The notes under the pieces are model-generated. The model worked only from the letters and a program-made list of their open reading frames with translations, made no database searches and was not told the origin of the DNA. Shown here piece by piece: positions 18,016 through 27,565 of a stretch of 64,000 nt of DNA. Every line of letters starts with the position of its first letter. Positions within the stretch are counted from its first letter, which is position 1. The DNA comes from TMED8 sp038125725 (GTDB lineage Bacteria > Pseudomonadota > Alphaproteobacteria > Rhodospirillales > Casp-alpha2): assembly GCA_038125725.1 (NCBI GenBank), contig JAYPEK010000015.1:1-64000 (forward strand), read 5' to 3'. The position numbers were made by a program, and so were the translations under genes.

Positions 18016-21000
18016 ATGACGCACGCCGATTTCGTCCATCTCCGGGTTCACTCCGCCTATTCGCTCTCCGAAGGGGCGATTCACGTCAAGGATCTGGTCA
18101 AGCTTTGCCGCGAGGCCGCATTCCCGGCCGTCGCCATGACCGACACCAACAATATCTTCGGCGCGCTCGAATTCTCAGGCGCCGCCGCCAAGGCCGGCGT
18201 ACAGCCGATCATCGGCTGCCAGTTGCGCATCGTCACCCACGAGGACGATCCCGGCGGTACCATGGTCGTGCTGGTCAAGAACGACGCCGGTTACCGCAAT
18301 CTGCTGAAACTCCTGTCGCATGCCTACATGGAAACCGAGGACGCGCACGACCCGCACGTGCCGCTTTCGGTGCTCACGGAACACGCCGAGGGACTGATCG
18401 TGCTTACCGGCGGCCCTGACGGCCCCATCGGGCGGCTGTTGCTTGAGAACCTGGCCGGGCCGGCGGAAGAAATGCTGGCCACGCTCAAGGATGCCTTCGG
18501 CGACCGGCTCTACATGGAGATCCAGCGCCATGGTCTCGGCAACGAGAACGCGACGGAAACGGCCTTTCTTGATCTCGCTTATAAGCTCGACATCCCGCTG
18601 GTCGCCACCAACGAGGTGTTCTTTGCTACCCGCGACATGCAAGAAGCCCACGACGCGCTGATCTGCATCGCGCAGGGGGCTTATCTCTCCCAGACCGAGC
18701 GCCGGCGCCTCACGGCCGAGCACTACCTGAAATCCGCCGACGAGATGCGCGCCTTGTTCGAAGACCTGCCTGAAGCCATCGACAACACCGTGGTGATCAC
18801 ACAGCGCTGCGCCTACATGGTCGAGCCGATCGCGCCGATCTTGCCGCCCTACGACTGCGGCGAGGGCCACACCGAGGAGGACGAGCTTCGCCAGCAGTCC
18901 GCCGATGGGCTGGAAGAGCGCCTAAAAGCCCACGTCTTTACCGACGACATGGACGATGCGGCGCGCGAGAAAGCGGCGGAACCTTACCGCCGCCGCCTCG
19001 AGTATGAACTCGACGTCATCAACCAGATGGGTTTTCCGGGTTACTTCCTGATCGTTTCCGACTTCATCCAATGGGCCAAGGACCGCGGCATTCCGGTGGG
19101 GCCGGGCCGTGGATCGGGTGCCGGCTCCGTCGTCGCCTGGTCGCTGAAGATCACGGACCTCGACCCGTTGCGTTGGGGATTGCTGTTCGAACGTTTCCTC
19201 AACCCCGAACGCGTCTCCATGCCGGACTTCGACATCGATTTCTGCCAGGACCGCCGCGACGAGGTGATCCGCTACGTCCAGGACAAGTACGGCCGCGACC
19301 ACGTGGCGCAGATCATCACGTTTGGAAAGCTGCAGGCCCGCGCCGTGCTGCGCGATTGCGGCCGCGTGCTGGAAATGCCCTACGGCTACGTCGACAAGAT
19401 CTGCAAGCTGGTTCCCAACAATCCGGCCAATCCGGTGACGCTCTCGCAGGCCATCGAGGGCGAGCCGCAGTTGCGCCAGATGATCGACGAGGACCCGGAC
19501 GTGCGCCGCCTGGTGGATATCGCCAAGCGCCTGGAAGGGCTCTACCGCCATGCATCGACGCACGCCGCCGGCGTGGTCATCGGCGACCGGCCGTTGGACC
19601 GATTGATCCCGCTCTACCGTGACCCGCGCTCCGACATGCCGGTGACCGGCTTCAACATGAAGTTCGTGGAATCGGCCGGTCTGGTGAAGTTCGACTTTTT
19701 GGGGCTGAAGACCCTGACGGTCTTGTCGACGGCGGAGGAACTGGTGCGCCAGTCGGGCGTCGACCTCGACCTTGCCACACTTCCGTTGGATGACCGCGCC
19801 ACCTTCGAGATGATCGGCCGCGGCGAGACGACTGGCGTGTTCCAGTTGGAAAGTGCCGGCATGCGCGACGTGCTCAAAGGCATGCGGCCCGACACCTTTG
19901 AGGACATCATCGCCGTCGTCGCGCTCTACCGTCCGGGCCCGATGGACAACATCCCGAGCTACGTCGAGCGCAAGCACGGCCGCGAGGATCCCGATTATCT
20001 CTATCCCACCCTGGAGCCGATCCTGAAGGAAACCTTCGGCATCATGATCTACCAGGAACAGGTCATGCAGATCGCCCAGGAGCTCTCCGGCTATACGCTC
20101 GGCGGCGCCGACCTGCTGCGCCGCGCCATGGGCAAGAAGATTCAGGCGGAAATGGACCAGCAGCGCCAAATCTTCGTCGAAGGCGCGGAAGGCCGCGGCG
20201 TCGAGGGCAAACGCGCCAATGACATATTCGACCAGGTCAACAAATTCGCCGGCTACGGCTTCAACAAGTCGCACGCCGCGGCCTACGCGCTGATTGCCTA
20301 CCAGACGGCCTACATGAAGGCCAACCACCCGGTGGAATTCATGGCCGCGTCGATGACGCTCGATATGGGCAACACCGACAAGCTCAACGTCTTCCGCCAG
20401 GAACTGGACCGGGTGGAAATTCCGCTGCTCGGCCCCGACGTCAACAAGTCCGGCGTCGTTTTCCAGGTGGAATCGGCCAACGGCCGCGGCAAGGGCATCC
20501 GCTACGCCCTGGCGGCGCTGAAAAACGTCGGTGAGGGGGCCATGCAGTCGTTGGTCTCCGAGCGTGATAGCAATGGGCCGTTCACCGATATCGCCGACTT
20601 CATCCAGCGCCTCGACAGCCGCCAGGTAAACAAGCGCGCGCTCGAGAACATGACCCGCGCCGGCGCCTTCGACACGCTGGAACCGAACCGCCGCAAGCTG
20701 TTCGAAAGCGTCGAGACCCTGATGCGCCATGCCAGCGCCGCGCAGCAGGACCGCGAAAGCAACCAGATGGGCCTGTTCGCCGGCGAGGCCGCGCCACAGC
20801 TGCGCGTGCACCTGCCGGAAATCGCCGACTGGCCGGCGATGGAGCGCCTGCGCGAGGAATTCGACGCCATCGGGTTCTATCTCTCGGCGCACCCGCTGGA
20901 CGCTTATGCCAGCAAGCTATCGTCGATGAAGGTGCGCTCCTCGGCTTCGGTGCTGGCGAGCACGGAACCGGGCGCCGCCACCATGGCCGGCACCTTGATT

Positions 21001-21468
21001 GCCAAGAAGGAACGCACCTCGGCGCGCGGCAACCGTTACGCCTTCATCCAGTTCACCGACCCGACCGGCGTTTTCGAGGTGACTGCATTTTCCGAGACCC
21101 TGGCCGCCGCCGGCGACATGCTGGAAGTCGGCAATTCCCTCATCATCAAGGCGACCGTTCAAACCGAGGGCAGCGACGAGGTGAAGTTGCTGGCCAACAG
21201 CTTTTCGTCTCTGGAGCAGGCCGCCGCGCGGACCACGGAAAACCTGCGCATCATCGTCGCGGAAATGGCGGCCATCTCGGCCATCCAGCGCATCCTTGCC
21301 GACCAGGAACCCGGCCGCGACCGCATCCGCATCGACACCCGTCCAGGCGGCGCCGATTGGCACGCCGAACTGGAACTCAAGGATCACTATAGCTTGAGCC
21401 CCGATGCGCAATTGGCGCTCAGAGCGCTTCCCGGCGTGCTCCAGGTGGAGACTTTCGAGGCGCGCTAG
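18016..21468 (+). CDS. dnaE: DNA polymerase III subunit alpha
   Basis: The replicative polymerase catalytic subunit, 1150 residues. The N-terminal PHP domain begins HLRVHSAYSLSEGAI. The palm carries the catalytic aspartates in MPDFDIDFCQDRRDE, with D404 and D406 in positions equivalent to E. coli D401/D403, and GPGRGSGAGSVVAW lies before it. The C-terminal part has the helix-hairpin-helix and OB-fold (TMAGTLIAKKERTSARGNRY) and the beta-clamp motif region QMGLFAG. I chose ATG 18016 (MTHADFVHLR). It sits between the lol genes and rpsB, as in many alphaproteobacteria. Confidence 0.97.
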   Translation: MTHADFVHLRVHSAYSLSEGAIHVKDLVKLCREAAFPAVAMTDTNNIFGALEFSGAAAKAGVQPIIGCQLRIVTHEDDPGGTMVVLVKNDAGYRNLLKLLSHAYMETEDAHDPHVPLSVLTEHAEGLIVLTGGPDGPIGRLLLENLAGPAEEMLATLKDAFGDRLYMEIQRHGLGNENATETAFLDLAYKLDIPLVATNEVFFATRDMQEAHDALICIAQGAYLSQTERRRLTAEHYLKSADEMRALFEDLPEAIDNTVVITQRCAYMVEPIAPILPPYDCGEGHTEEDELRQQSADGLEERLKAHVFTDDMDDAAREKAAEPYRRRLEYELDVINQMGFPGYFLIVSDFIQWAKDRGIPVGPGRGSGAGSVVAWSLKITDLDPLRWGLLFERFLNPERVSMPDFDIDFCQDRRDEVIRYVQDKYGRDHVAQIITFGKLQARAVLRDCGRVLEMPYGYVDKICKLVPNNPANPVTLSQAIEGEPQLRQMIDEDPDVRRLVDIAKRLEGLYRHASTHAAGVVIGDRPLDRLIPLYRDPRSDMPVTGFNMKFVESAGLVKFDFLGLKTLTVLSTAEELVRQSGVDLDLATLPLDDRATFEMIGRGETTGVFQLESAGMRDVLKGMRPDTFEDIIAVVALYRPGPMDNIPSYVERKHGREDPDYLYPTLEPILKETFGIMIYQEQVMQIAQELSGYTLGGADLLRRAMGKKIQAEMDQQRQIFVEGAEGRGVEGKRANDIFDQVNKFAGYGFNKSHAAAYALIAYQTAYMKANHPVEFMAASMTLDMGNTDKLNVFRQELDRVEIPLLGPDVNKSGVVFQVESANGRGKGIRYALAALKNVGEGAMQSLVSERDSNGPFTDIADFIQRLDSRQVNKRALENMTRAGAFDTLEPNRRKLFESVETLMRHASAAQQDRESNQMGLFAGEAAPQLRVHLPEIADWPAMERLREEFDAIGFYLSAHPLDAYASKLSSMKVRSSASVLASTEPGAATMAGTLIAKKERTSARGNRYAFIQFTDPTGVFEVTAFSETLAAAGDMLEVGNSLIIKATVQTEGSDEVKLLANSFSSLEQAAARTTENLRIIVAEMAAISAIQRILADQEPGRDRIRIDTRPGGADWHAELELKDHYSLSPDAQLALRALPGVLQVETFEAR

Positions 21469-21643
21469 AGGCCCGATTTTTCTGCCTATTTCCCTTGCAT
21501 TCGCCGAACCGGTCCACTAAAACCGGCGGCAATTCACACACGGGCTTCGCGGCCCGGGCGCAAATTCGCCCGATCGCCGTTCCGGTGTTCCAGGATTTGG
21601 AACCAAAGGCCCGTGGCGGAACAACCGGAAAAGGATCAAGATC
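21469..21643 (+). promoter_or_regulatory. rpsB promoter and structured 5' leader
   Basis: The 175 bases before rpsB can form a series of hairpins: CCGGT/ACCGG (21509-21526), CGGGC/GCCCG (21541-21556) competing by one base with GGGCG/CGCCC (21556-21571), and GTTCCA/TGGAAC (21587-21603) about 40 bases before the start codon. AAGGA lies just upstream of the ATG. In other bacteria ribosomal protein S2 represses its own rpsB-tsf mRNA through the leader, so these hairpins are candidates for that control. This is inference; no known motif was matched. Confidence 0.5.
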
Positions 21644-22504
21644 ATGGCGCTTCCCGCGTTCACCATGCGTCAGCTTCTGGAAGCTGGCGTTCACTTCGGA
21701 CACAACACCCGTCGTTGGAACCCCAAGATGGCTCAGTACATCTTCGGGGAACGCAACAACATCCACATCATCGACCTTCAGCAGACCGTGCCGATGCTGC
21801 ACCAGGCGCTGGAAGCCGTGCGTTCGACCGTCGCCGGCGGCGGCCGCGTGCTATTCGTCGGCACCAAGCGCCAGGCCAGCGGCAAGGTTGCCGATGCCGC
21901 GCGGCGTTGCGGCCAGTACTTCGTCAACCACCGTTGGCTCGGCGGCATGATGACCAACTGGCGCACCATCTCCAACTCGATCAAGCGCCTGCGCGAACTG
22001 GACGAGAAGCTCTCCGGCGAGACCGAGGGCCTGACCAAGAAGGAAGTGCTCAACCTGACTCGCGAACGCGACAAGCTGGAGCGTGCGCTCGGCGGCATCA
22101 AGGAAATGGGCGGCCTGCCGGACATCCTGTTCGTCATCGACACCAACAAGGAAGACATCGCCGTTGCCGAGGCCAACAAGCTCGGCATCCCGGTCGTCGG
22201 CATCATCGATTCGAACTCCGACCCGAAGGGCATCAACTTCCCGGTGCCGGGCAACGATGACGCCCAGCGTGCCATCAACCTCTACTGCGACCTTGTCGCG
22301 GGTGCCGTGTTCGCCGGCCTGCAGAGCGAAGTGACGGCCAGCGGCGGCGATCTCGGGGCCTCGGAAGAGGGCCTGGTCGAGGAACTGCCGGCCGCGGTTG
22401 AAGAAGCCCCTGCGGAATCTCCCGCGGATGCTGCACCCGAGGCGGTCGTCGCGGAAGCCGCTGCTGAAGCAGAAGCGCCGGCCGAAGAAGCCGCCAAGGA
22501 ATAA
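21644..22504 (+). CDS. rpsB: 30S ribosomal protein S2
   Basis: uS2 joins the 30S subunit late and is needed for bS1 binding. The core is typical: [20 protein letters not shown] at the start, [10 protein letters not shown] near residue 100, [13 protein letters not shown] and the [13 protein letters not shown] segment. At 286 residues it is longer than the E. coli protein (241) because of a C-terminal tail of about 50 residues made almost entirely of Ala, Glu and Pro, a frequent alphaproteobacterial feature. It begins the conserved rpsB-tsf-pyrH-frr order. Confidence 0.97.
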   Translation: MALPAFTMRQLLEAGVHFGHNTRRWNPKMAQYIFGERNNIHIIDLQQTVPMLHQALEAVRSTVAGGGRVLFVGTKRQASGKVADAARRCGQYFVNHRWLGGMMTNWRTISNSIKRLRELDEKLSGETEGLTKKEVLNLTRERDKLERALGGIKEMGGLPDILFVIDTNKEDIAVAEANKLGIPVVGIIDSNSDPKGINFPVPGNDDAQRAINLYCDLVAGAVFAGLQSEVTASGGDLGASEEGLVEELPAAVEEAPAESPADAAPEAVVAEAAAEAEAPAEEAAKE

Positions 22505-22511
22505 CCGCCGC

Positions 22512-22527
22512 GCGCCCGCAAGGGCGC
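22512..22527 (+). other. GNRA-capped hairpin between rpsB and tsf
   Basis: A 6-bp stem GCGCCC/GGGCGC with a GCAA tetraloop lies 8 bases after the rpsB stop and 36 bases before tsf. There is no T tract, so it is unlikely to terminate transcription. It could stabilise the upstream mRNA or set the ratio of S2 to EF-Ts. Confidence 0.5.
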
Positions 22528-22563
22528 CGGCCGAACCACGTAACGAATGAGATAGAGGTAGAG

Positions 22564-23490
22564 ATGGCTGAGATTACGGCTGCGCTCGTCAAGGAACTGC
22601 GCGAGAAAACCGGCGCCGGCATGATGGATTGCAAAAAGGCGCTTTCGGAAAACAACGGCGATCTGGATGCGTCCGTGGACTGGCTCCGCACCAAGGGCCT
22701 CGCCGCCGCCGCCAAAAAGGCCGGCCGCGCCGCATCGGAAGGCCTGATCGGCCTGAAGGTCGAAGGCACCAGCGGCGCCATGGTCGAAGTCAACGCCGAG
22801 ACCGACTTCGTCGCGCGTAACGAGATCTTCCAGGACCTGGTCGGCACCATCGCCGGCGTGGTCCTCTCCACCGGCAGCGACCTCGACGCCATCAAGGCCG
22901 CCGATTACCCGGAAACGGGCCGCACCGTGGAAGAGGAAGTCACCCACCAGATCGCCACCATCGGTGAGAACATGATGCTGCGCCGCGCGGAAGCGCTGTC
23001 GGTGGAAACCGGCGTGCTCGCCAGCTACCTGCATGGTGCGCTCGCCGACGGTCTCGGCAAGATCGGCGTGCTCGTTGCCCTGCAGTCGGAAGGTGACGCC
23101 GACAAACTGCAGGAACTGGGCAAGCAACTCGCCATGCATATCGCCGCGACCAAGCCGCTGGCGACCTCTCGCGATGACCTGGACCCGGCGGAACTCGAGC
23201 GCGAACGTGCCGTGCTTTCCGAACAAGCCCGCGAATCGGGCAAGCCCGAAGAGATCATCGAGAAGATGGTCGAAGGCCGTCTGCGGAAGTTCTACGAGGA
23301 AGTCTGCCTCGTCGATCAGACCTTCGTCATCGACGGCGAGACCCGCATCTCGGCAGTCCTTGAGAATGCCGCGAAGGAGCTGGGAACCCCGGTTTCCTTG
23401 GCCGGGTTCAAGCTCCTGGTGCTCGGCGAAGGTGTCGAGAAGAAGGAAGAAGACTTCGCCGCCGAAGTGGCCGCGGCCGCCGGCGGCTGA
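22564..23490 (+). CDS. tsf: Elongation factor Ts
   Basis: EF-Ts is the guanine nucleotide exchange factor for EF-Tu. The 308-residue protein starts with the UBA-like N-terminal domain ([20 protein letters not shown]). It has the TDFVARN motif that contacts EF-Tu near residue 80, then the two core subdomains and the C-terminal module ([20 protein letters not shown]). Length is family-typical. The ATG follows AGAGGTAGAG. It lies 59 bases after rpsB and 98 before pyrH, on the same strand. Confidence 0.97.
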   Translation: MAEITAALVKELREKTGAGMMDCKKALSENNGDLDASVDWLRTKGLAAAAKKAGRAASEGLIGLKVEGTSGAMVEVNAETDFVARNEIFQDLVGTIAGVVLSTGSDLDAIKAADYPETGRTVEEEVTHQIATIGENMMLRRAEALSVETGVLASYLHGALADGLGKIGVLVALQSEGDADKLQELGKQLAMHIAATKPLATSRDDLDPAELERERAVLSEQARESGKPEEIIEKMVEGRLRKFYEEVCLVDQTFVIDGETRISAVLENAAKELGTPVSLAGFKLLVLGEGVEKKEEDFAAEVAAAAGG

Positions 23491-23504
23491 TCCGCATGGA
23501 CACC

Positions 23505-23532
23505 GGCACCCGGCGCTTGGCCGCCGGGTGCC
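23505..23532 (+). other. Strong hairpin between tsf and pyrH
   Basis: An 11-bp perfect stem (GGCACCCGGCG with CGCCGGGTGCC) closes a 6-base loop, 14 bases after the tsf stop. It is followed by ATGGTGTACAC and not by a T tract. It may be a weak or Rho-assisted terminator, or an mRNA-stabilising element that lets rpsB-tsf be expressed above pyrH. Confidence 0.55.
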
Positions 23533-23588
23533 ATGGTGTACACTGCAACATCATCCGCCAACCCTTCTGATCCCACCGAGGCAGCCCC

Positions 23589-24305
23589 ATGCCGACCGAG
23601 CAATCCTTCCGTCGAATCCTGTTGAAGCTCTCCGGCGAGGGTTTGATGGGCGATCGGGAGTTCGGTCTCGATGCCGCCACGGTGGAACGAATCGCCCAGG
23701 AAATCTGCGACGTTCATGCCGACGGCGTGCAAGTTTGCCTGGTCATCGGTGCCGGTAACATTTTTCGCGGCGTCTCCGGCGCCGCCGCCGGGATCGAACG
23801 CACCAGCGCCGACTACATGGGCATGCTGGCCACGGTGATCAACTCGCTTGCCATGCAGAGCGTGCTCGAATCGAAGGGCGTCGCCACTCGCGTTCAGTCC
23901 GCCATTCCCATGACCACCGTTTGCGAACCCTATATTCGCCGGCGCGCCGTCCGCCATATGGAAAAGGGCCGCGTGGTGATCTTCGCCGCCGGCACCGGCA
24001 ACCCATTCTTCACGACAGATACCGCTGCCGCCCTGCGTGCGGCCGAAATGAATTGCGATGCGTTGCTCAAGGGAACACAGGTCGATGGCGTCTATGATGC
24101 GGACCCGAAAAAGCAAGAAAACGCGCAACGCTTCGAGACATTGAGTTATGATGAAGTCATCACCCGCGACTTAAAGGTGATGGATACCTCGGCGATCGCA
24201 TTGTCGCGTGAAAACGGCATCCCGATCGTCGTATTTTCCATTCACGAGCCCGGGGGCCTGCGCAAGGTGGTGAAAGGCGAGGGTACGTTCACGCGCGTCG
24301 GATAA
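23589..24305 (+). CDS. pyrH: Uridylate kinase
   Basis: Bacterial UMP kinase of the amino-acid kinase fold, which makes UDP from UMP and is usually activated by GTP. The 238-residue protein has the N-terminal [11 protein letters not shown] phosphate-binding Lys/Gly segment, [10 protein letters not shown], and the C-terminal [18 protein letters not shown]. Start ATG 23589 leaves 98 bases to tsf containing a strong hairpin. The stop is 42 bases before frr, in the standard order. Confidence 0.97.
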   Translation: MPTEQSFRRILLKLSGEGLMGDREFGLDAATVERIAQEICDVHADGVQVCLVIGAGNIFRGVSGAAAGIERTSADYMGMLATVINSLAMQSVLESKGVATRVQSAIPMTTVCEPYIRRRAVRHMEKGRVVIFAAGTGNPFFTTDTAAALRAAEMNCDALLKGTQVDGVYDADPKKQENAQRFETLSYDEVITRDLKVMDTSAIALSRENGIPIVVFSIHEPGGLRKVVKGEGTFTRVG

Positions 24306-24347
24306 AACCAGCGACGGCAAGAACAAGACGTCTACAGGGAGACCCAA

Positions 24348-24917
24348 ATGACATTCACGGATTTCAATTCGGCAAAAAAAGACATTCGCCACCGCATGGA
24401 ACGCGCCGTCGAAGTGCTGCATGAGGAATTCGCCGGCCTGCGTACGGGAAGGGCCGCCACCAGCCTGCTGGAGCCGATCACGGTCGAGGCTTACGGCTCG
24501 GAAATGCCGATGAACCAGGTCGGTACCATCAGCGCGCCCGAACCACGCATGCTCACCGTGCAGGTCTGGGACAAGGGGCTGGTCAAGGCGGTGGAAAAGG
24601 CGATCCTCGAATCCGGCCTGGGGCTCAACCCGGCCGCCGAGGGCCAGATGATCCGCGTGCCGATTCCGGCTCTGACCGAGGAACGGCGTCAGGAACTGAC
24701 CAAGGTTGCCGCGAAGTACGCCGAGGACGCGCGTGTCGCCGTGCGCAACGTCAGGCGCCACGCCATGGATGACCTGAAGAAGGCGGAAAAGGACGGTCAG
24801 ATTTCCCAGGATGCGCATCACGAATATTCCGACGAGGTGCAGAAACTGACCGACGAATTCGTTGCCAATATCGACGAAGCGCTGACCCACAAAGACGCAG
24901 AAATCATGCAGGTGTAA
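24348..24917 (+). CDS. frr: Ribosome recycling factor
   Basis: RRF splits post-termination ribosomes together with EF-G. The 189-residue protein is a little longer than E. coli (185) with a complete three-helix bundle and hinge domain: [20 protein letters not shown] near residues 32-51, then [11 protein letters not shown] and the coiled C-terminal helices. Residues such as [14 protein letters not shown] match the family. AGGGAG lies 8 bases upstream of the ATG. It is followed 7 bases later by uppS. Confidence 0.97.
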   Translation: MTFTDFNSAKKDIRHRMERAVEVLHEEFAGLRTGRAATSLLEPITVEAYGSEMPMNQVGTISAPEPRMLTVQVWDKGLVKAVEKAILESGLGLNPAAEGQMIRVPIPALTEERRQELTKVAAKYAEDARVAVRNVRRHAMDDLKKAEKDGQISQDAHHEYSDEVQKLTDEFVANIDEALTHKDAEIMQV

Positions 24918-24924
24918 GCGCCGA

Positions 24925-25674
24925 ATGACTCCTCCCAAGATCGCACCGACGCAAACCGGTGAGCCGGGTTCCCCGCTGCTGCACTTGGCCGTCATCATGG
25001 ATGGCAACGGGCGGTGGGCGCAGGCGCATGGCCTGCCGCGTACGGCCGGTCACCAGCAGGGGGCCGAGGCCGTTCGGCGCGCCGTGAAGGGCGCCATCAA
25101 GCATGGCATCAAGTACCTGACGTTGTACGGGTTTTCTTCCGAAAACTGGAGCCGGCCGCCGCAGGAAGTGCGCGATCTCATGGGGTTGCTCCGCATTTAC
25201 CTGCGTCGTGAGATCAAGGCGCTGGACGAAGAAGGCGTGCGTTTCAAGGTGATCGGCGAACGCCAACGCCTGGATCCGGACATCGTCAAGCTGATCAACG
25301 AGGCCGAGGCGCAGACGGCGGACAACACTCGGCTGGTTCTGACCATCGCGCTTAGCTACGGGAGCCGTGCGGAGATCACCAGCGCGGTTCGCCGCATCGC
25401 CGAGGCGGCGGCCGACGGCCGCTTGCGCCCGGACGAGATTTCCGAGGCCTTGGTGTCGGAACATCTATACACGGCGGGCCTGCCGGACCCCGATCTTCTT
25501 ATTCGCACCAGCGGCGAACAGAGGGTCAGCAATTTCCTGTTGTGGCAGATGGCCTACACGGAATTCCTTTTCCTCGACATCCATTGGCCGGATTTTTCCG
25601 AGACCACCATGGCCGAAGCCATCGACGTCTTTCAGTCACGCGACCGGCGGTATGGCGCGGCAACCTCAAGCTGA
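24925..25674 (+). CDS. uppS: Isoprenyl transferase (undecaprenyl diphosphate synthase)
   Basis: This cis-prenyltransferase builds C55-PP, the lipid carrier precursor for peptidoglycan and O-antigen, from FPP and IPP. The signature HLAVIMDGNGRWAQAHGLPR near residues 20-39 holds the catalytic Asp, and TLYGFSSENWSRP follows. The C-terminal DLLIRTSGEQRVSNFLLWQ and RDRRYG complete it. Length (249) is typical. The last 23 bases overlap cdsA in another frame, so the two are coupled. With cdsA and dxr it forms the lipid-precursor part of the operon. Confidence 0.96.
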   Translation: MTPPKIAPTQTGEPGSPLLHLAVIMDGNGRWAQAHGLPRTAGHQQGAEAVRRAVKGAIKHGIKYLTLYGFSSENWSRPPQEVRDLMGLLRIYLRREIKALDEEGVRFKVIGERQRLDPDIVKLINEAEAQTADNTRLVLTIALSYGSRAEITSAVRRIAEAAADGRLRPDEISEALVSEHLYTAGLPDPDLLIRTSGEQRVSNFLLWQMAYTEFLFLDIHWPDFSETTMAEAIDVFQSRDRRYGAATSS

Positions 25675-26338
25675 CGCCGCCCCGGCCTCAGATTTCGGAA
25701 AACGGCTGCTATCCGCCGTCGTTCTGATTCCGCCTGTTCTCGCCGCAATCCATTTCGGATCGCCTTATTTCAACATCCTGGTCATCGTCGGCGCCGCCGT
25801 TCTGCTCTATGAGGTGTTCACCGTCAGCGACCGAAGCATCGCCTGGACGCTCGCGGGCGGCACCTACGTGGCGTTGTCCGTCTATGCCTTGATCGCTCTG
25901 CGGGCTTCGGAAAACTTAGGCGCGCTCAGTGTCTACTGGCTGTTCGTCCTGGTTTGGGCGGCCGACACCGTCGCCTACCTAGCCGGCCGCAGCATTGGCG
26001 GTCCGAAGCTGGCGCCAAGGCTGAGCCCGAAAAAGACCTGGTCGGGCTTTTGCGGCGCACTGGCCGGCGCCGCGATTGTTGGCTTTGCCATTGGACTTTA
26101 TCTAGAAAAAACAACAACCTGGCACCTCATCGGCGTTTCCGCGTTACTGGGCGGCATCTCGCAAGGGGGGGATTTGCTTGAATCTTGGTTCAAACGGCGA
26201 TTCCATAGGAAGGACATGAGCGGCCTGATCCCGGGTCACGGTGGATTGTTCGACCGCGTCGATGGGTTGTTGGCCGCGGCCCTGGCGGCCTGGGGCGTTC
26301 AAATGGCAAGTGGGAAGGACCTGTTGGCATGGCTGTAA
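25652..26338 (+). CDS. cdsA: Phosphatidate cytidylyltransferase
   Basis: CdsA makes CDP-diacylglycerol, precursor of all membrane phospholipids, in the inner membrane. The 228-residue protein has about seven membrane helices and the C-terminal family signature running from QGGDLLESWFKRRFHRKD to PGHGGLFDRVDGLL, with the catalytic acidic residues. It is shorter than E. coli CdsA (285), mostly in the N-terminal helices. ATG 25652 lies within uppS and gives the best N-terminus; a longer upstream frame only mirrors uppS. The stop overlaps the dxr ATG region. Confidence 0.93.
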   Translation: MARQPQADAAPASDFGKRLLSAVVLIPPVLAAIHFGSPYFNILVIVGAAVLLYEVFTVSDRSIAWTLAGGTYVALSVYALIALRASENLGALSVYWLFVLVWAADTVAYLAGRSIGGPKLAPRLSPKKTWSGFCGALAGAAIVGFAIGLYLEKTTTWHLIGVSALLGGISQGGDLLESWFKRRFHRKDMSGLIPGHGGLFDRVDGLLAAALAAWGVQMASGKDLLAWL

Positions 26339-27510
26339 CCGCGACCGATCCAATTACGGCCCCGGCTCCCAAGAGCGTCAGCATTCTTGGGTCCACGGGA
26401 TCGGTCGGCTGCAGCACCATCGACCTGATCCGCCGCCAGCCTGCGGATTTTCACGTCGAAGCGCTGACCGGCAATAGCAATGTCGACCTCCTGGCGCGTC
26501 AAGCGCGCGAGTTGAACGCCAAACTGGCCGTCGTCGCCGATCCCGAACGTTATGGCGCCTTGAAGGATGCCCTCGCGGGAACGGATATCGCCGTTGCCGC
26601 CGGACCGGAAGCGGTGGTCGAGGCCGCGTCAAGACCGGCCGAATGGGTGATGGCCGCCATCGTCGGCGCCGCCGGCCTGGCGCCGACGCTGGAAGCGGTG
26701 AAGCGCGGTGCCACCGTGGGCCTTGCCAACAAGGAATGCCTGGTTTCGGCCGGCGACATCTTCATCCGCGAGATCGAGCGCCACGGCGCCACCTTGCTAC
26801 CGGTGGATTCCGAGCACAGCGCCATTTTCCAAGTGTTCGAATTCGACCAAGCGGACAAGGTCTCGAAAATCATCCTGACCGCGTCCGGCGGCCCATTCCG
26901 CACCGCCAGCAAGGCGGATATGGCGAAAGTCACGCCGGAACAGGCCGTCGCGCACCCGAATTGGGACATGGGCGCCAAAATTTCCATCGATTCAGCGACC
27001 ATGATGAATAAGGGCCTCGAACTGATCGAGGCCTTTCATCTTTTCCCGGTATCCGAATCACAGATCGAGATCCTGGTGCATCCGCAATCGATCATCCATT
27101 CGCTGGTCGAATACGTCGACGCCTCGGTGTTGGCGCAACTGGGAACGCCGGACATGCGCACGCCGATCGCCTATGCGCTGGCCTGGCCGAGCCGCATGCC
27201 GGCGCCGTCGCCGAAGCTCTCGCTCGCGGAAATCGGTTCCTTGACCTTCGAGCCCCCCGATCTGGAGCGCTTTCCGGCGCTTCGCCTCGCGCGGGAAGCG
27301 CTGCGGGCCGGCGGGGCGGCGCCAACTGTTCTCAATGCCGCCAATGAAATCGCGGTGGCACGGTTCCTGGCCGGAGACATTGGATTCCTGGATATTCCGC
27401 GCCTGGTCGAAGCGGTGCTGGATGAGATTCCGGCCAGTGAAATTTCTACTCTCGACGACGTCCTGGATGCGGACGCGGAAGCGCGGCGGGTGACGCGCTT
27501 GATTTCTTGA
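26329..27510 (+). CDS. dxr: 1-deoxy-D-xylulose 5-phosphate reductoisomerase
   Basis: Dxr catalyses the NADPH-dependent conversion of DXP to MEP, the second step of the MEP isoprenoid pathway. The 393-residue protein has the NADPH site SILGSTGSVGCSTIDLI, LANKECLVSAG, the metal/substrate residues in VDSEHSAIFQ, SGGPFRT and MNKGLELIEAFHLF. All key residues are present. It overlaps the end of cdsA by 10 bases. Its location ahead of rseP and bamA is standard for proteobacteria. Confidence 0.97.
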   Translation: MAVTATDPITAPAPKSVSILGSTGSVGCSTIDLIRRQPADFHVEALTGNSNVDLLARQARELNAKLAVVADPERYGALKDALAGTDIAVAAGPEAVVEAASRPAEWVMAAIVGAAGLAPTLEAVKRGATVGLANKECLVSAGDIFIREIERHGATLLPVDSEHSAIFQVFEFDQADKVSKIILTASGGPFRTASKADMAKVTPEQAVAHPNWDMGAKISIDSATMMNKGLELIEAFHLFPVSESQIEILVHPQSIIHSLVEYVDASVLAQLGTPDMRTPIAYALAWPSRMPAPSPKLSLAEIGSLTFEPPDLERFPALRLAREALRAGGAAPTVLNAANEIAVARFLAGDIGFLDIPRLVEAVLDEIPASEISTLDDVLDADAEARRVTRLIS

Positions 27511-27565
27511 CATTGGCGGCCGACGAGCCCACTTCAGACGCAGCATTGCAAACGGGCCTAAATTC

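Noticed and set aside
18922..20892. A 656-codon minus-strand frame opposite dnaE
   Set aside because: It mirrors the dnaE coding strand in a high-GC gene, has low-complexity composition and no domain; the sense strand is a full DnaE.
23536..23543. GTGTACAC palindrome before pyrH as an operator
   Set aside because: An 8-base palindrome alone is too likely by chance, and no regulator is known for it.
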